Shown one piece after another: positions 22,052 to 34,364 of a DNA stretch of 64,000 nt. How positions within the stretch are numbered: position 1 is the first letter of the stretch; the number at the start of each line of letters is the position of its first letter. Below the pieces are notes generated by a model. The model did no database searches, had not been told where the DNA came from, and worked only from the letters and a program-made list of their open reading frames with translations. Source of the DNA: Glutinoglossum americanum (taxonomy: Eukaryota > Ascomycota > Geoglossomycetes > Geoglossales > Geoglossaceae); the NCBI GenBank assembly GCA_020080175.1, contig JAGHQL010000131.1, positions 1 through 64,000 of the forward strand, in the 5' to 3' direction. The translations under genes and the position numbers were made by a program.

Positions 22052-24237
22052 TCAATAGTCGTATGATTCCTCGAGCTGTATTATAGCTCTTCTTGTCTCC
22101 TCTTCCCCGACCCAGTCCTCTATTCTCGAGCCGACATCTCCAACCAGCCGCTCGTACGCCCCCCCGACGAAGAATAGCCCACAATGAGCGCCAACTTCAT
22201 CAACACCTTCCATGAATACGCGGATCCATGTTGGGTCTGGCCGGCCAGCAACCTTTGGTGGAAGCATGCAAAATTTCTTATCGCGTGGAGGCCTTTTGTT
22301 TGACTCTGCTGAGGTGGGAGGGTTAGTAGACCCCCTCTCGGACTGGTTAACCGCGTTGCTGCTAAGCCGGGACTTCTCGTTCTTATCTTCCTTAACGCGC
22401 GCCTTTCCTTCTATTTTAGTTTCTCTTTCTCGTTCCTGTTTAGCCTTCTTTTCGAATTTCTCGACTAGCTTCTTGCGATCCTTGATAGTTCTGTTATGAT
22501 CCTTGACTGCTTGCTTGTAAGCTTTGACAGCGCGGACATACTCCTTTTCTGCGAGTTTGCGAGTATCCTTGTCGGGGTACTGGGAGGTATCAAGAAAGGG
22601 CGGCTCTTCTGGCGCAGGAGGAATCGGGGGAAATGTTGAACCCGAAACCGAACTTAAACTCTTAGGCTCATTCTCAGACGGCAGAGAATATTCACCGTCC
22701 ACGCTCGCATCCCCGCCTGAATTAGGCTCTTGGATAGGCCCCGAAGTTTCTTCTGGGCTGCTATTTATCTCGTCTTGACTTCGATACGTTTCAATGGAGG
22801 CACGAGGACTAGGGAGGGCAGACGTAGTCAGGGGTTCGTCCTCCGCCGAGTTACTTTTACTTATGTCCCGCTCACTAGCTTCCATACCCTCCTGCATGGC
22901 TGGAGTTCCGGGAGTACTCGGTGTTTTCGGCCTTCCTGTGCTCGCTGTGTAATAATTCGCGAACCTGACCCTTCGCCTACTCCACTGCTCAGCCGACTGA
23001 GTATTAGATACATCGATATCCTCCAGCCGCCTGATTTTCGCATAGCGAGATTTGAGGCCATTGTAATCAGCCAGGCAGCCACCAAACTCTAAGTGTGACG
23101 TTATATAATGTTTGGTTGCGGTTGGGAGACTTCCTGAATACTTCACGACAAAATTCAGGGCACCCTCCCAACCAGAATAGTTGGAAAGCCTGACATCATT
23201 AGAAAATGGAGGATTGTAGTTAGGGTCTACAGATGGAGTAGACGAGTATTGAGATCCTGTGCTCCCCGTAGTTGCGTGGTGTGAATCCGTTGATATTAGG
23301 GTTGGAAGGGTAGAAAGGGTTGATGTGGAGCCGTAAGGCGTCGGCGATGAGGCTGGAGTAGAGTAGCTAACACTATTTGATGGAGGCGGTGAAGCAACAA
23401 GGTAATCTGAAGGCCTTTCGAAACTCGAAGACGATCCGACTTCCTCAGAGTACCCCTGAGGTTGGGTTGGGGCCGGCGATGGTCGGAACAAACTTCCAAT
23501 TCCACTAACAATTACCCCCGGGTGCATACCAAGGAAAGGGGTGTCAAAATTGATGGTCCCTAATATGCGATGGCGGAAAGGCTGGCTATCCGCAGGTGAG
23601 TGTGGCTGTAGGAGAACCACCTCAGCCGAGAGAATGCCACCCATGCTATGACCCAAGAGGATCACATCGGTCATTTCAGACTCATGTGGCGATAGCCTGG
23701 GCAGGTGGGAGTGTCAGCAGTTTGTTCTGAGCTTGAGCACCTCGCCCTTTCATCCACCGCCAAGCCATGTGTAGTAGGTCTGGGTCAAACATACCATTTA
23801 CTAAAGTCGTCTCGCGCAAATTCAATGGCCTTCCTAGATTTATATCTAGGATATATCTTTGTGTGGATCACGTGGGTCTCTGCCAGTATGATCTTAAGAA
23901 GATTGTGGACATGCGCTGGGAAACTCTGAAAGCTAGTTTCATTTCCAAGGAAGCCATGAATATAAACAAGTAAGAGAGTCCTCCTGCCGGGTTCCCCAGA
24001 ATCTGATGGCACTAGAGACTGTGTTGAGGACGAGCGTGGATCTGGAGATGCCCACGGCGGCCGGACGCCTGGCGGTACTCTACCGGCTAGCGTGTAAGGA
24101 GGGGGTTGCGAATATGGCGTTAAGTGGATAGTGCCAGCTCGGTGAGGTACACCGCTGCCATCTGTTATGCTAGGTGGCGATGGCGGCCTAATTGATGCGG
24201 TTGACGATGCGGGCGAGTGAATTGACGGCGAAGCCAT
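22052..24237 (-). CDS. DUF676-type alpha/beta hydrolase (lipase-like) with C-terminal charged coiled coil
   Basis: Two exons, 24237-23795 and 23696-22052, give 695 residues. An N-terminal Ser/Pro-rich segment leads into the hydrolase fold: LLLVYIHGFLGNETSFQSFP with the oxyanion HGF near residue 93, and the nucleophile elbow GHSMGG with Ser165 (ILLGHSMGGILSAEVVLL). The intron falls inside the conserved Trp codon between DDFSKW and LSPHESE. Long disordered Ser/Thr/Pro linkers follow, then a Lys/Glu-rich predicted coiled coil (about 540-600) and a conserved-looking tail. It resembles the DUF676 serine esterase/lipase group; the substrate is unknown. I did not firmly identify the catalytic Asp and His. 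No signal peptide is seen, so it is probably intracellular. Confidence 0.82.
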
Positions 24238-26010
24238 TGCTAATTTGTCAAGGCAGCAAGTGGTGCAGCATGGCTGAGTGGGAAGAGGAGATAATTACCA
24301 GGAAACTTCCAACAGTAGCACAACAAAACAGTCGAGACAAGGGTGTGTAAAGCGTCGGGCACAATCACCAATGACGTATATGAGTAGAGCCGCCCTAAGA
24401 ATGTGAAAAATAGCCCATTAGTCCCAAATAGACGCGGTTACTTCTTCAGCACAAGCGAGGGTTTATTCACAAAAGCCCTTTGCCACTGATTCAACAGCCG
24501 AAACGTGAAGACAAGATTGTTGCGGATGAGAAGAGATATTTGACATGAAATACTCCGTACACACTATTTGAACATGTCTGAACTCACACTAGCTAGGACT
24601 GAAGTTTTCAATATTACCCGCCAATACCATATCCATAGAGCGTCCCAAGATAGCTCTCACTGGTGTTGGCATCTGCTGATACGCCAAAGACAGCCTGCAC
24701 TGAAGCTTTGTCATGTCCATCAGGGGCTTGCAGAGACGCCTCAGTTGGACCCAACGGTGCCTGCCAGCCATGTTTCCAGCAGCCGCTAGCCGTTAACCAA
24801 CTTTTACACGTTAGCTAGAAGGGAAAATGGAGGGATAGTAATTGAGAAGGAGAAGTGGGGGTGAACCATTGATCACAGCTACTGCCTTCATAACTGCAGC
24901 ATTGGGCCACGGCGGCGTTCGGATTGTTTGGAGTGAATTGCATAAGCTGCGATTCCCCGCCGCACGATATGCTGGTCGATATCAGTCCGACTTGTTCAGA
25001 GCTAGAGTAGGGAGACTGAACTTATTAGTGAAAGCAAGGGGCCTGCATGCAACGAACGACGCAGGAATCGCGAGAGCCCCGAAGGCTAGCGTAAACCACG
25101 AAGCTCTCGAGCCGCGGCAGCCCGAGTTGACCATGTTCGCTGAGTACTTGCACATTAACGCCTGGTGCTCGAGGCACCCAAATGCAATAGAAAGTTATCT
25201 TGAGACGCCAGTTTCCAGAATGCTGTATCTGACTATCCCCTACGATCCGAGTGCCACCAGAAGGGACATTAGCACCTTATATAGTTATTTAAGGAATCTC
25301 CGCAGCTGCCTTCTATGGCGCAGACCAATCATAATTATCATATGCCTGAAGTGAGTACATGCACACTTTGATTACAGATGTTCATCTCATTCATTGCCGA
25401 TACGGGATCGGTCATATATGAGTTTGCAGCAAATTCTAGAAATAGCCTGACGGAATAAGAGGGTGTGAGTCAAATGAAGTGGGTTCGGAGGAGAGAGAGA
25501 GAAGAAGGGAAGTTTCCAAAGTTATCGGGGAAACACAACCTATAACATGTGCACCTCTGACTCTACCCCAACACACAAGACAACCCACCTATAATATCAA
25601 CAGCTCCTCCCTGCCATAGAACCCGATGTGCAGAGAGAAGAGATGATCTAAAATGGGAAAATGAAAAATATAAAATAAAAATGAAAAAGGTGGTGACACT
25701 GGGCCTCGAACTAGCAGCAAAAAAAAAGGTTCAGAGCATCAACTACTTCCTTCTATTTACATCAAAATGATAAATGAAACCACTTGTTGTACATGAATAC
25801 TGACATATAGACTCGTCTATGCATATATTCTTGATGTTCGCCTTAGGATACCTATCCGCCGTCCGATGCTCAGTAAAGACTCCCTTCCAAGCTAACCCGT
25901 CGAAATAATAGGGGGAACTACCCGATATGGCGGGGACATATGCACCCATATCCGAAAAAAATGTAATGACGCATCGCCCAAGGGAACTCATTCAGTTATA
26001 CATACGTATC
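24238..26010. other. Intergenic region, glutaminase 3' end to lipase promoter
   Basis: These 1.77 kb lie between two minus-strand genes. A plus-strand frame at 24842-25354 is open for 170 codons but starts at TTG and shows no domain, so I do not call it. An atactccgtaca string near 24550 belongs to a motif class frequent in ascomycete spacers. Nothing else is recognisable. Confidence 0.5.
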
Positions 26011-28925
26011 TCATAGTTCAGTCCTAAAGCTCGGATCCTGTGGTCCCTCCTCTTTGTCCTGATTCAAAAACTCTAGACCCTCTGTGGCATGGCCACCGCA
26101 TGCCCTTTCTAGCGCCAGGAATGCAAAATGACCTCCTACGACGGGCCTGGCAAAGAAAGTGATTCCAGGATATCCTCCCGTGCCCTCTGTGTCATAGAGG
26201 TCGGTGAGTGGTCGATCTGCATATTTAGTCAGCAGTGCTGATGGCGGGGATGGCTCGGGTCATTTGTTAGAAGACTGAGGAAATTGGCGCACCTGTAGTC
26301 GTCTCATTAACCCAAGTCGCTACATTCGTCAGAATCTCGCTCCTGGTCCTTTCGCTAGCAACTGCAGCCGCAAAGAACTCCCAGTCGCTCTTTGTGTACA
26401 GGTGCCTACTATCGAGAGGCAACCCGTACCGCTGCAGCACGTTGTGATACCATGCGCTTTGTATCCTGTAGATACGGTCGCTGACGAACCCAGTTTTCTT
26501 CTTGCCATCACCAGGCACAGGGTCGATTGGCTTCTGGTCCTCTTGGGATAGACGAATTCGCCCAGGGCTCATAGCGTCGGTTGAAATGTGAAAGCAGAGC
26601 AGAGAATCGGCAAAGAGGTTGTAGATGGTGGTCCACGAGCCGTACCAAGTGTAAGCTAGTTTAGCATGGGTACCGTCGCGGGAGATGGCATACTCCTCCC
26701 ACTTTTCGATGTAGGTGGACGAGATGTTCTGTGACAAGTGTGAGCAAATTTGGCAATGAGTTAAAGTACGAAATGGCGACTCACTTTGTAGTACTTTTCA
26801 TCTTCATAGTTGCCAATAACCCGGGCCAACTCACTCATAGCTTTAATACCAATGATACCTTTGAGAGCGAGATTAGTATGATTTGCCAACCAGCCGGCAA
26901 AATCATCCGTGGAAACTATGGGTTCATTGGTCAGCAATCCTACTGGTGTGTCTGAGGCTAGGACTCACGCTGGGTCGCAGGTATCAGACTAAATTCAACT
27001 AAGTAACGAGTCCACTGCTTCCAAATCTTGTAGCCCTTGGAAACCCAACGTTTTGCCTTCTTCGCCCCATCCCCATCTTCTGGGCAGCTGCTACCGCCCC
27101 ACTGGCCATCAAGGCCAAAAATACCCTCTCTTACTTCTTGCCTTAGCGGGAAGATGCCAGCTGAATTCGTTTTCATGTCATCGCCGGAGCCACTGCCAAG
27201 ACTAGCCCACAGAGACCCACTTGCAGCTGGTGTGTCATATATTAGAGAGTTGACAAGCGCAAGGCCCATGATTAGCATATTTCCACATTCTTCCACCGGC
27301 ATATACTCGTCTCGTCCATCAGGGTGTCCAGTCGCGTTTGGAAAATGCGACCCAAGGTCATGCAAGCTGTATTGATTGGGATACTGTCCACTCAGCTGAT
27401 GCTCGAGCAAAGGTTCGAGGAGATACGCCAACCATCTGGGGTTTGTGTAGAGAAAGAAAGGGAAAGCAGGGAAAATGACATCGACGGTCTGCATGTTTCC
27501 ATTGGAAGATATCTCCTTCAGGAATAATATCGGTTCGTCTGGAGTTCCAGCAAAGGATGTTGCGCCCATCACTTGACGCGCTGCGAGGGAAACAATGTCA
27601 GCGTAGTCTGTCGATCCAGACTGGAGGCCATCAGCTGTGACTTGGTCTGAATAGTTTGACGCTAGCCTGCTAGCGGTCTGGAAGTCGGTGTAGTGGAATG
27701 ATAAGAGAGAATCTAAGTCTCGGAACCAGGACGCCCAAAGAGGTTTCATTAGGGTTAGGCCTCGTGCGGAGGCAAATTGAGTCACTGGGTCCTGGGTATG
27801 AGCGATGGTAAAGACAACGCTGTCGCTCCTGTTATTCGTGTACTTTGAACTGAGCTGGAAGGACTTGGAAAAGGCAAAAACAGGTTCTTGGTCCATGACC
27901 CGACGGAAGGAGTGGTCGATATTATCTAAAAGTGTTCCGTTCCTTGCAAATTGTTGGCGCAAGACGGCGGATGTCCCAGATTGGTGATGTACGCTCTGCA
28001 AGGAATAAGCATAAAATATCTTTGAAAAGGACGTCCAGAAGCTCACCGGTGGCCCAGAAAAATGCATAGAGCCCCACTCTGCACGATCATTCCACTCCGT
28101 GAATAACTGTTCTACATCTTTCCTAACCGTCCAGGTCTTTAGTATCCTCCTGCCATTGTGCCTTCTACTAGACCTCGGTTCTGCGAACTCCCAATATACC
28201 TTGCTACCCCTATCCCCTGTAGCCCAAAGCCCATTGAGATCAATATAGATGTCGACGTCGAAGTCGCCCTCAACCTCAACGTTCAGATATGATGCTGGGA
28301 GGGATTGGCGGAGAGTAGACGTAGGAGTTATGGGAGACAGGAAAGAGAGTATAACCCTCAGGCTATTTACGGGTTGGGAGCTGTTCGACGATGGGTGGGG
28401 TATAAGGTAGGTGAGGTTTGTTGTGGATGCATCGTAGTGGGCACCAAGGTAGGTTGGATATGATACGACGTAGCTTTTCCCATAGACTAAATGTCAACTT
28501 TCTATAGGATCCAACTTGGAGATTTATGCAACTCACCTATCGTCTGGCCTTTGCGGAAGAAGCGAGTCGTGAGGTCTGCCCAGTAATGGATAGACTGCGC
28601 GGGAGTCAGGGACCGAGAGGAGTATCCCTAGTCCAACCTGCAACCGAATCAAATAATTCATTAAATATTTCCACAAAGCACCACCCCAAAGCGCCCATAT
28701 TCAAAGATATTGCCGCGATGGAATTTCAAAAAGCTCAAACCAACATACTTCTTGCCCCGTCCAGAAAATCGGCCACTTGCTCCAGGGAACACCCCGCGCA
28801 TCCCCCAACCACGTGCTCAAGTAGGGATTCCGAACAATCAACGGTAGTACCGGGGGTGTGAGTGTTGACGCATGTACAGCAATCGCCAGGACCGCTGACA
28901 AGGCCGCTACGAAGACAAGACGCAT
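26011..28925 (-). CDS. Secreted glutaminase GtaA-like protein (DUF4965/DUF5127/DUF1793)
   Basis: Seven exons, preferred model: 28925-28749, 28637-28537, 28473-28047, 27995-26969, 26915-26785, 26728-26293, 26216-26011, about 834 residues. A signal peptide (MRLVFVAALSAVLAIAVHA) is followed by LPLIVRNPYLSTWL and WPIFWTGQE, as in Aspergillus GtaA. Further GtaA blocks: FLSPITP, SGTSAVLRQQFARNG, PILFLKEISSNGNMQTVDVI, DLGSHFPNATGHPDG, VEECGNMLIMGLALV, STDDFAGWLANHTNLALKGI and DLYDTEGTGGYPGITFFARP. GtaA hydrolyses L-glutamine outside the cell. The protein is longer than A. oryzae GtaA (about 690) mainly through a Gly/Ser-rich insert near DTPAASGSLWASLGSGSG. The exon 2 frame and exon 3 acceptor are uncertain. 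The 51-nt third intron is stop-free, so an unspliced frame reads through it. Confidence 0.9.
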
Positions 28926-29264
28926 TCTGAAAAACCGTGTGGACATAAAACACTTCCGTAGTATTGGGAGATTGAACTTAGTTACTGTTATTTTGCGAGT
29001 GCCTGGGGTGGGGAATAATGAGTCCTTTCTATGGTACACAGTACAAGAAAGAAATTGGTACGTGATGTCTGTCGGTCAGCGGTCAGAGAATAGTGTCTGA
29101 TGAGACGTCCAGGTGACCTTCATCCCATCGCCGTTTTGTGTGGTCGGCTCGGGCATCGAGCGGAAGATCATCTGATTTGATAAAGCGACGCCAAGACCCG
29201 GCAAATCATCATCGTCAAAGCTCATGGCACCTGACAGAGGTAACGACTATCAATATCCTCTGCC
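28926..29264. promoter_or_regulatory. 339-bp divergent promoter, glutaminase / NDUFS5
   Basis: The start codons of the glutaminase (minus) and the complex I subunit (plus) are 339 bases apart. An upstream in-frame Met codon for the glutaminase exists nearby, but 28925 gives the cleaner signal peptide. No operator is assigned. Confidence 0.55.
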
Positions 29265-29816
29265 ATGTCTTCAGGCTATGGGCTCAGTGGCGGTAAGTCC
29301 AACGCCTCAATCCATCATCTCTAACCTACTCGACACTCCGTTACTCAATCCAAGCCACGAATCCCCAATCCTAAATCTCAAGATTCCCTAAATATACCTC
29401 CCGTTGACTTCGAAAACGCAATCGCTAACCAAGCCCTTCATATGCTCATGATATAACCCAGGCCAATCCCGCTGCTTTCCCTTCTGGCAAGAACTCCTAG
29501 CTTGCTACGTTGTAAACACCACCACCGACGACGATTCGGGGAAGAAAAAATGTCTGCCTGCGCTGGAGGATTACTACGAATGCCTGCATCACAAGAAGGA
29601 GGTTCGTTGACCTTCCCGTATCTACTAATCCTTCAAGCATATGCACCATACTAACGCCTAATGCAGGCAGCTAAAACACGAGCCCTCCAAGCCGCGTACC
29701 GAAAAGCCCTACTCGCACACCCGAGAGGAGACCCACCGAAGCCAGGTGCTATACGGAACCTAGGACTGCTGGATGCAGAGGAGGACACGAAGGCGGTTCT
29801 TGAGGCGTCAAAGTAG
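29265..29816 (+). CDS. NADH:ubiquinone oxidoreductase subunit NDUFS5 (15 kDa type)
   Basis: Three exons encode 105 residues: 29265-29292, 29462-29601, 29667-29816. A twin CX9C motif is present: C14-x9-C24 (CFPFWQELLAC) and C40-x9-C50 (CLPALEDYYEC), the pattern of intermembrane-space proteins imported and oxidised by the Mia40 pathway. NDUFS5 is an accessory subunit of respiratory complex I on the intermembrane-space side. The C-terminal part (KTRALQAAYRKALLAHP, GDPPKPGAIRNLGLLD) matches the fungal family from memory. It has no cleavable presequence, as expected. The gene is too fragmented for single-frame detection. Confidence 0.9.
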
Positions 29817-30724
29817 CATGGATGTTTGGCTAAGGAAGAAAAAAAAGAGGAGACTATCGATCACCGCTATTATAAATATTGAGGGTTTTTTCTAGACATT
29901 TATATTTGGGGTCTCCAAAAAAACTTACCAAACCCAGGGCTCTGTGTGTATGAATTGGCTTTTGTGACTATCCCCTTCCCGCGGCCTCCTCGCCTTGTGA
30001 CGAGACGGTCGGACTGCGGATACCCAATAACGATATCTACCTCTCCTACTGAACGAAAGGACAACTCTCTTTAATCCGGTATTCGCCAAATATTCTGCGT
30101 AAAGTCATTATATCCATATACACTACACAGCCTTCCCTTCCGTCACTATTAATATACACATTCCCCAGCATCGTGGTAAACTAGAAAAAGAGTGTATATA
30201 CACATAGTTACCTCCTCCTGGCTCTGGTGCTTTGTTTCCCCTCCCCTCACCCACGCTTCGATTCTCATAGTAGGATATCACCCATCAAGATCACTTCCTA
30301 CTTTATCACAGAAAAACGGGCCAACAATTCTAGAACGATCGCTTCAAGCTTTGCCGGGACACCAAAATTGGCCCAATGTGACAAGAAAATCTTTTTTTCC
30401 CATTCATTTTCCCCTAATTCCTTTCGCCTTATATCGAGGATGGATATTGCTACGGGTGCTTCCTTTTTTTTTTTTCAGTTTCTACAAAAAAGCTACTTGC
30501 GAATAACTGTTACCCTTCCACACACGCGCGCGGCTTTGGAAGACGAGATCGGTAAACAGGTTTTGGGGGGGTCCGAGAAGGGGAGATAGTGAACCTGCGA
30601 TAGATTAAAGCAGGACGGTCAATGAAGGAGAATACATATCAGTTCCATCTGGTAAACAGAGCCAGTTACGGATTCGAGCGACGATGCCGAAGTAGTTCGG
30701 GGTCAATCGCTTGCGGTGGAAGGT
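29817..30724. other. Convergent intergenic region, NDUFS5 / Stm1-like gene
   Basis: These 908 bases between two 3' ends contain T and A homopolymers (for example near 30466) but no conserved open frame. Confidence 0.5.
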
Positions 30725-32138
30725 CTACTTCCCCAGACTCGGGAAGGCGTCGGTGTCTGCGACATTGACCTGTGCACCACCCCTAGGAGCTCCTCTGCCG
30801 CCACTACCACCACGGTACTCGCCTCTGCCCTCTCCACGCCCACGACCACCGCGGCCACCACGATCACCTCCCTTGAAATCACCCCTCCCATCTCCCCTAC
30901 CGCGCCCACGTCCACCCTCACGGCCACCACGGGAAGGTTCAATATAACGTTGATCAATCTCCAAAACAGCCTTTTCTTTACGCGGCCTCTCACGCTTAGC
31001 CTTGCCACCCGCTCCAGCGATATATGTATCTTCGTCCTCGTCCTTCTTCAGTTCCTTCGCCTTAGCCCATTTCTTGTCTTGCTTGGTGCCTTCGTTTGGC
31101 TTTCTCGGCGGGGGAGTATCTTCGAGTTGCATCCTCTTCTCGGCTAGGTCTGCAAGGTATTCACTATAGGACTTAGTGTTGTCTTCCGGTTCGGGCTCGG
31201 TAACGGCGGTCGTCTCTTCTTTAGAAGTAGCATCAGCAGCAGTAGCGGCTTCGCCACCTTCAGCGCTCCCCTCAGCTTTGGCAATGGCCTCCCCTGCTTG
31301 CTCATCGTTCCACTCAGCATCGCCCTTTGGAGCACCCCAACCCTGATTTATTTGTTTCTCGGTATCACTGCGTAATTCGGTAAGCGGTTGGCCCACGAAC
31401 CGTAGCCAACTATGATTTCCAATTGGGAGGGCAGGGTTGAAAACTTACACCACACCAGTGCGGCTATGGCGGTCATCGCGAGCACCACGGCCACCGCGAC
31501 CCCCACGGCCCCCACGACCACGGCTTTCATAACCTCCGCGTCCTACACGGTCAGGGTGACGTTCCTGGCGCTGGCCATCATCAGTGCTTTTGCCTCGATT
31601 GCTCGTGCTGCCTGCGGTACGGTCACGGAATGCTGGAACAGGCGAGAGACATTAGCGAACAAATCATAAGTATTGGGGCCGATTCGTCAATCCCCAATAG
31701 GATCAAGGCAAAATGCAGCTCCACAGGGATATCGGGTGGTCGTGCGTGTATTACTAGTTAGACATACCTTCTTCATTGCCAGTATAACCACCACGACGTC
31801 CACCGCGGCCGCGAGGAGCACTTGGAGCAGATTCTGGTGCTTTTCTCCCTGCGGTCCGGGGGAGGGTTTTCTCAATAGCTTTGACCGGATGCTGAGGCTC
31901 ACGATCAGAGTCCTCCTCCGGGTCGTTCCCTATGGAGAAACAGTTAGAGGCAGTCAGGTGTGAATTAATGATTATGTTGATAGACTCATACCGAGAATAC
32001 CGTAAGGGTTCTAATCAGCAGCATTAGTTGTTGATCCTAATGAAGAAAGCTCGGAACGGGCATTCCGAGATGCATGATAGACGGGTTCAACGGAAAGTAG
32101 CTCGTTTGAGCACTAACCTTTGAGGCGACAGCAGACAT
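30725..32138 (-). CDS. Stm1/SERBP1-like RGG-box ribosome-associated protein (HABP4/PAI-RBP1 family)
   Basis: Five exons: 32138-32118, 32010-31992 (only 19 nt), 31929-31768, 31632-31449, 31367-30725, giving 342 residues. The N-terminus reads MSAVASKNPYGILGNDPEED, typical of Stm1/SERBP1 proteins. RGG-type clusters appear near residues 60-75 and 110-125, the HABP4/PAI-RBP1 region contains NQGWGAPKGDAEWNDEQAGE, and a second long RG-rich stretch lies near 280-330, ending in TDAFPSLGK. Family members bind the mRNA channel of idle 80S ribosomes and preserve them in starvation. Very basic and acidic blocks alternate. Its promoter region carries a TTAGGGTT box like that of RPL16. Confidence 0.9.
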
Positions 32139-32943
32139 CGTGCCTGCCCTTCCTAACGCCTCCAAAGAAGGCAGCTCCTACTGTAGACGCACTTTGATCT
32201 GGTTGATTGAAAGAATTCGAGAGCAAGATCCTACGTGATAGGATCTGTTCTCCCGAGATGAATTTCTCAGTCGAGGTAAGGATGAGAAGGATGAGACGTA
32301 AGGAGGCGGAAAAGGAAGAATCCTGATTCGCGTGGATGTAGTAATGGGCAGTGACGTTCCCGGCATTCGCTTACGCAACAACACAGACGCCAAGCTAAAA
32401 AAGCACAGTCTCAACCTCAAGATGCGATTAGGGTTAAACCTGCAACGCATTCCTTCAACTGACTATGGATTCTGGCTACATTCGTTTGCTCCTCCGGTGC
32501 ATATACAAAATCTGGCCCCTCGACCTCTCATCATGGTGTTTGCGCCTCGTTTACAAACCGATGTAAAAAGCTTGAGATGGGCATGTATTATTGTTAATAT
32601 ACACACGCTTGGCAACCACCAGCGATGCTCCATCTAGGGGGGTAAGCGCTTTAGGGATTGAACGGAAGAAACAATTAGGACTTTTCGAGCATCAAAGCCG
32701 TACCAATACGCCCCGTGCTAAAAGTCGAGCAACGGCCGGTCACGATCATTTGGAAAAAAGAATGGAAGGGCCGACACAAAACGCCGCCAGCTGGGAACAT
32801 TTTCGGAAAATTGGGAAATTATCACCTGACCTTGCTGGTAATAGAACGCCACTGGTCTTGATGGCCTTGTACCCTGAACCGACAATAACCATCTCAGCAT
32901 CGTATGTACAGTCGTATGTTCATCTCGGCATAAGGCCGGTCGC
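32139..32943. promoter_or_regulatory. Intergenic region upstream of the Stm1-like gene
   Basis: These 805 bases hold the promoter of the Stm1-like gene and the 3' flank of the bZIP gene. The TTAGGGTT box at 32428-32435 is the only element I assign. Open frames here lack domains. Confidence 0.5.
32428..32435 (+). promoter_or_regulatory. TTAGGGTT box upstream of Stm1-like gene
   Basis: The motif lies 290 bases upstream of the start codon of the minus-strand Stm1-like gene, in the opposite orientation relative to its gene compared with the RPL16 copy. Tbf1-type binding is inference. Confidence 0.35.
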
Positions 32944-34364
32944 TCATCGCATTGAACTCGTCTCAAACGAGAAGGGCGTGGGAAAATGCATGCTTGCAGA
33001 AAGACCAAATGGATCCGCGTCCAGCATCGGATCGTAAGGGTCAAAGAGCTGGTTCACGGCATCAAAAGGGCCCGTAGTATCTCCTTGGTGAAGAGATTGG
33101 GGCGGCACATGCTGACTCACTGGTAGGCCGTGGGTTGCTTGCTGCAGGAAAGCCTGTGAGAACGGGCCAGGGGCCGTAGAATGGTCGCTTGTATCTTGGT
33201 CATCGACCATGTCCGCTTGCGCTTCGTACTCCTGTTCTGTACTAACGGAATCAATCTAGGACGAACATAGCTCTTTCTTAAATAGGGGTAGGAAGGGGGG
33301 GGGGTCAGCTTGCCGAGTTGATCATTATGAGTCTGGAAGGGAGCCGTGAAGTACGTTGATGTACTACACGTCCCGCTACTCCCTGGCCCACTGGTGATTG
33401 AGATATGAGATGGTCCGCTAGACGATGTAACGGCCATAGGGATACTATAAGCGGTTTGGGGGTGCGTGTTTGGTGCCTGTTGCTGCCGGTGCTGTTGCTG
33501 TTGCTGGTGTTGGTGTTGCGCTAATCTGTCAGAAGCAGGTGGGGTCATCACACCGTATATAGGTGACGTAGGATTAGAGGATGCCGCTTGCGATGGAGGT
33601 GTAGGTTGAAGCTGAGGGGATTGGCCTGTGAAGACATGCCCTCGAGATCCGTGCTGCAGCTGGTTATTTGGTTCAATCTTTGGCGCGATGCCAGAGTGAG
33701 ATCTACGCGCTTGATGATGCCTATTCATGATCGCGCGCTGCATTGGTGGCGTTTCTGTGGCTGGAGTTGCTACGCTGAGAGGCCCTACATGAGGGCTTCC
33801 CGTTTTCGCACGGAGCTCGGCCTGAACATCGATTCCTAGAATCACCTTTACCGTCAGCTATTTTCAGTCCGGATCCAAAGAGGAGTGCCAGCGCGGGGGC
33901 CGGGGAGCTCCTGACCTTTTTCAAGCAGGATCCTTTCGAGCAGCGAGTTTTTATATCGTAGCATTAAGCATTCGTCCGCTGCGCTCCGGTGGCTCTGTTG
34001 GAGACTGGCCAGGGTTTCTTCATGGTTTTTGATAGTCGCTTCCAAGTGCTTTATGTACTCTGTTCGTCTTTCGCGAAACGCGGCCTGTGCTTGTCTGTTA
34101 CGCTGCTTGCGCTCTTCCGATGTTGCATAAATCTAGAAAGCAGGCAGGACAGGAGTCAGAATCTCGACGTAAAATAGCCATCTGCACTCTCCTACTTACC
34201 GGCTTTCGACCGCCTTTGCGCTTTTGTGTTCCCGTAGTCTCAGTTGGGAACGAGTCAATCTCCGGTTCTGGAGATGATCCCAACGAGCTCGTGGAACCAT
34301 CTCTCCCAGGTTCTGCCTTACCAACAACAGTCATGTCGTCGTGCCCCGGGATGCCAAACGACAT
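32944..34364 (-). CDS. bZIP transcription factor, LziP-like
   Basis: Four exons: 34364-34200, 34132-33916, 33835-33314, 33236-32944, giving 398 residues. The basic region has the AP-1-like signature N67-R-Q-A-Q-A-A-F-R75 (RNRQAQAAFRERR) and runs into a leucine zipper whose extension, SAADECLMLRYKNSLLERIL, is characteristic of the Pezizomycotina LziP group as I remember it. The C-terminal half is Gln/Pro/Ser-rich, with a long Gln/His tract, and ends FSFETSSMR. The third intron uses a GC donor (CTC G|gcaagc at 33313) and restores the conserved DQLEQEYEAQADM. The start is placed at MSFGIPGHDDM; the frame is open further upstream without a better ATG context. DNA targets are unknown. Confidence 0.88.

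Noticed and set aside
24842-25354. 170-codon plus-strand open frame
   Set aside because: Starts at TTG, has no domain or splice-supported extension, and lies in a spacer; chance openness is likelier.
27735-27760. TTAGGGTTAGG string
   Set aside because: Lies inside the glutaminase coding sequence and is explained by its codons.
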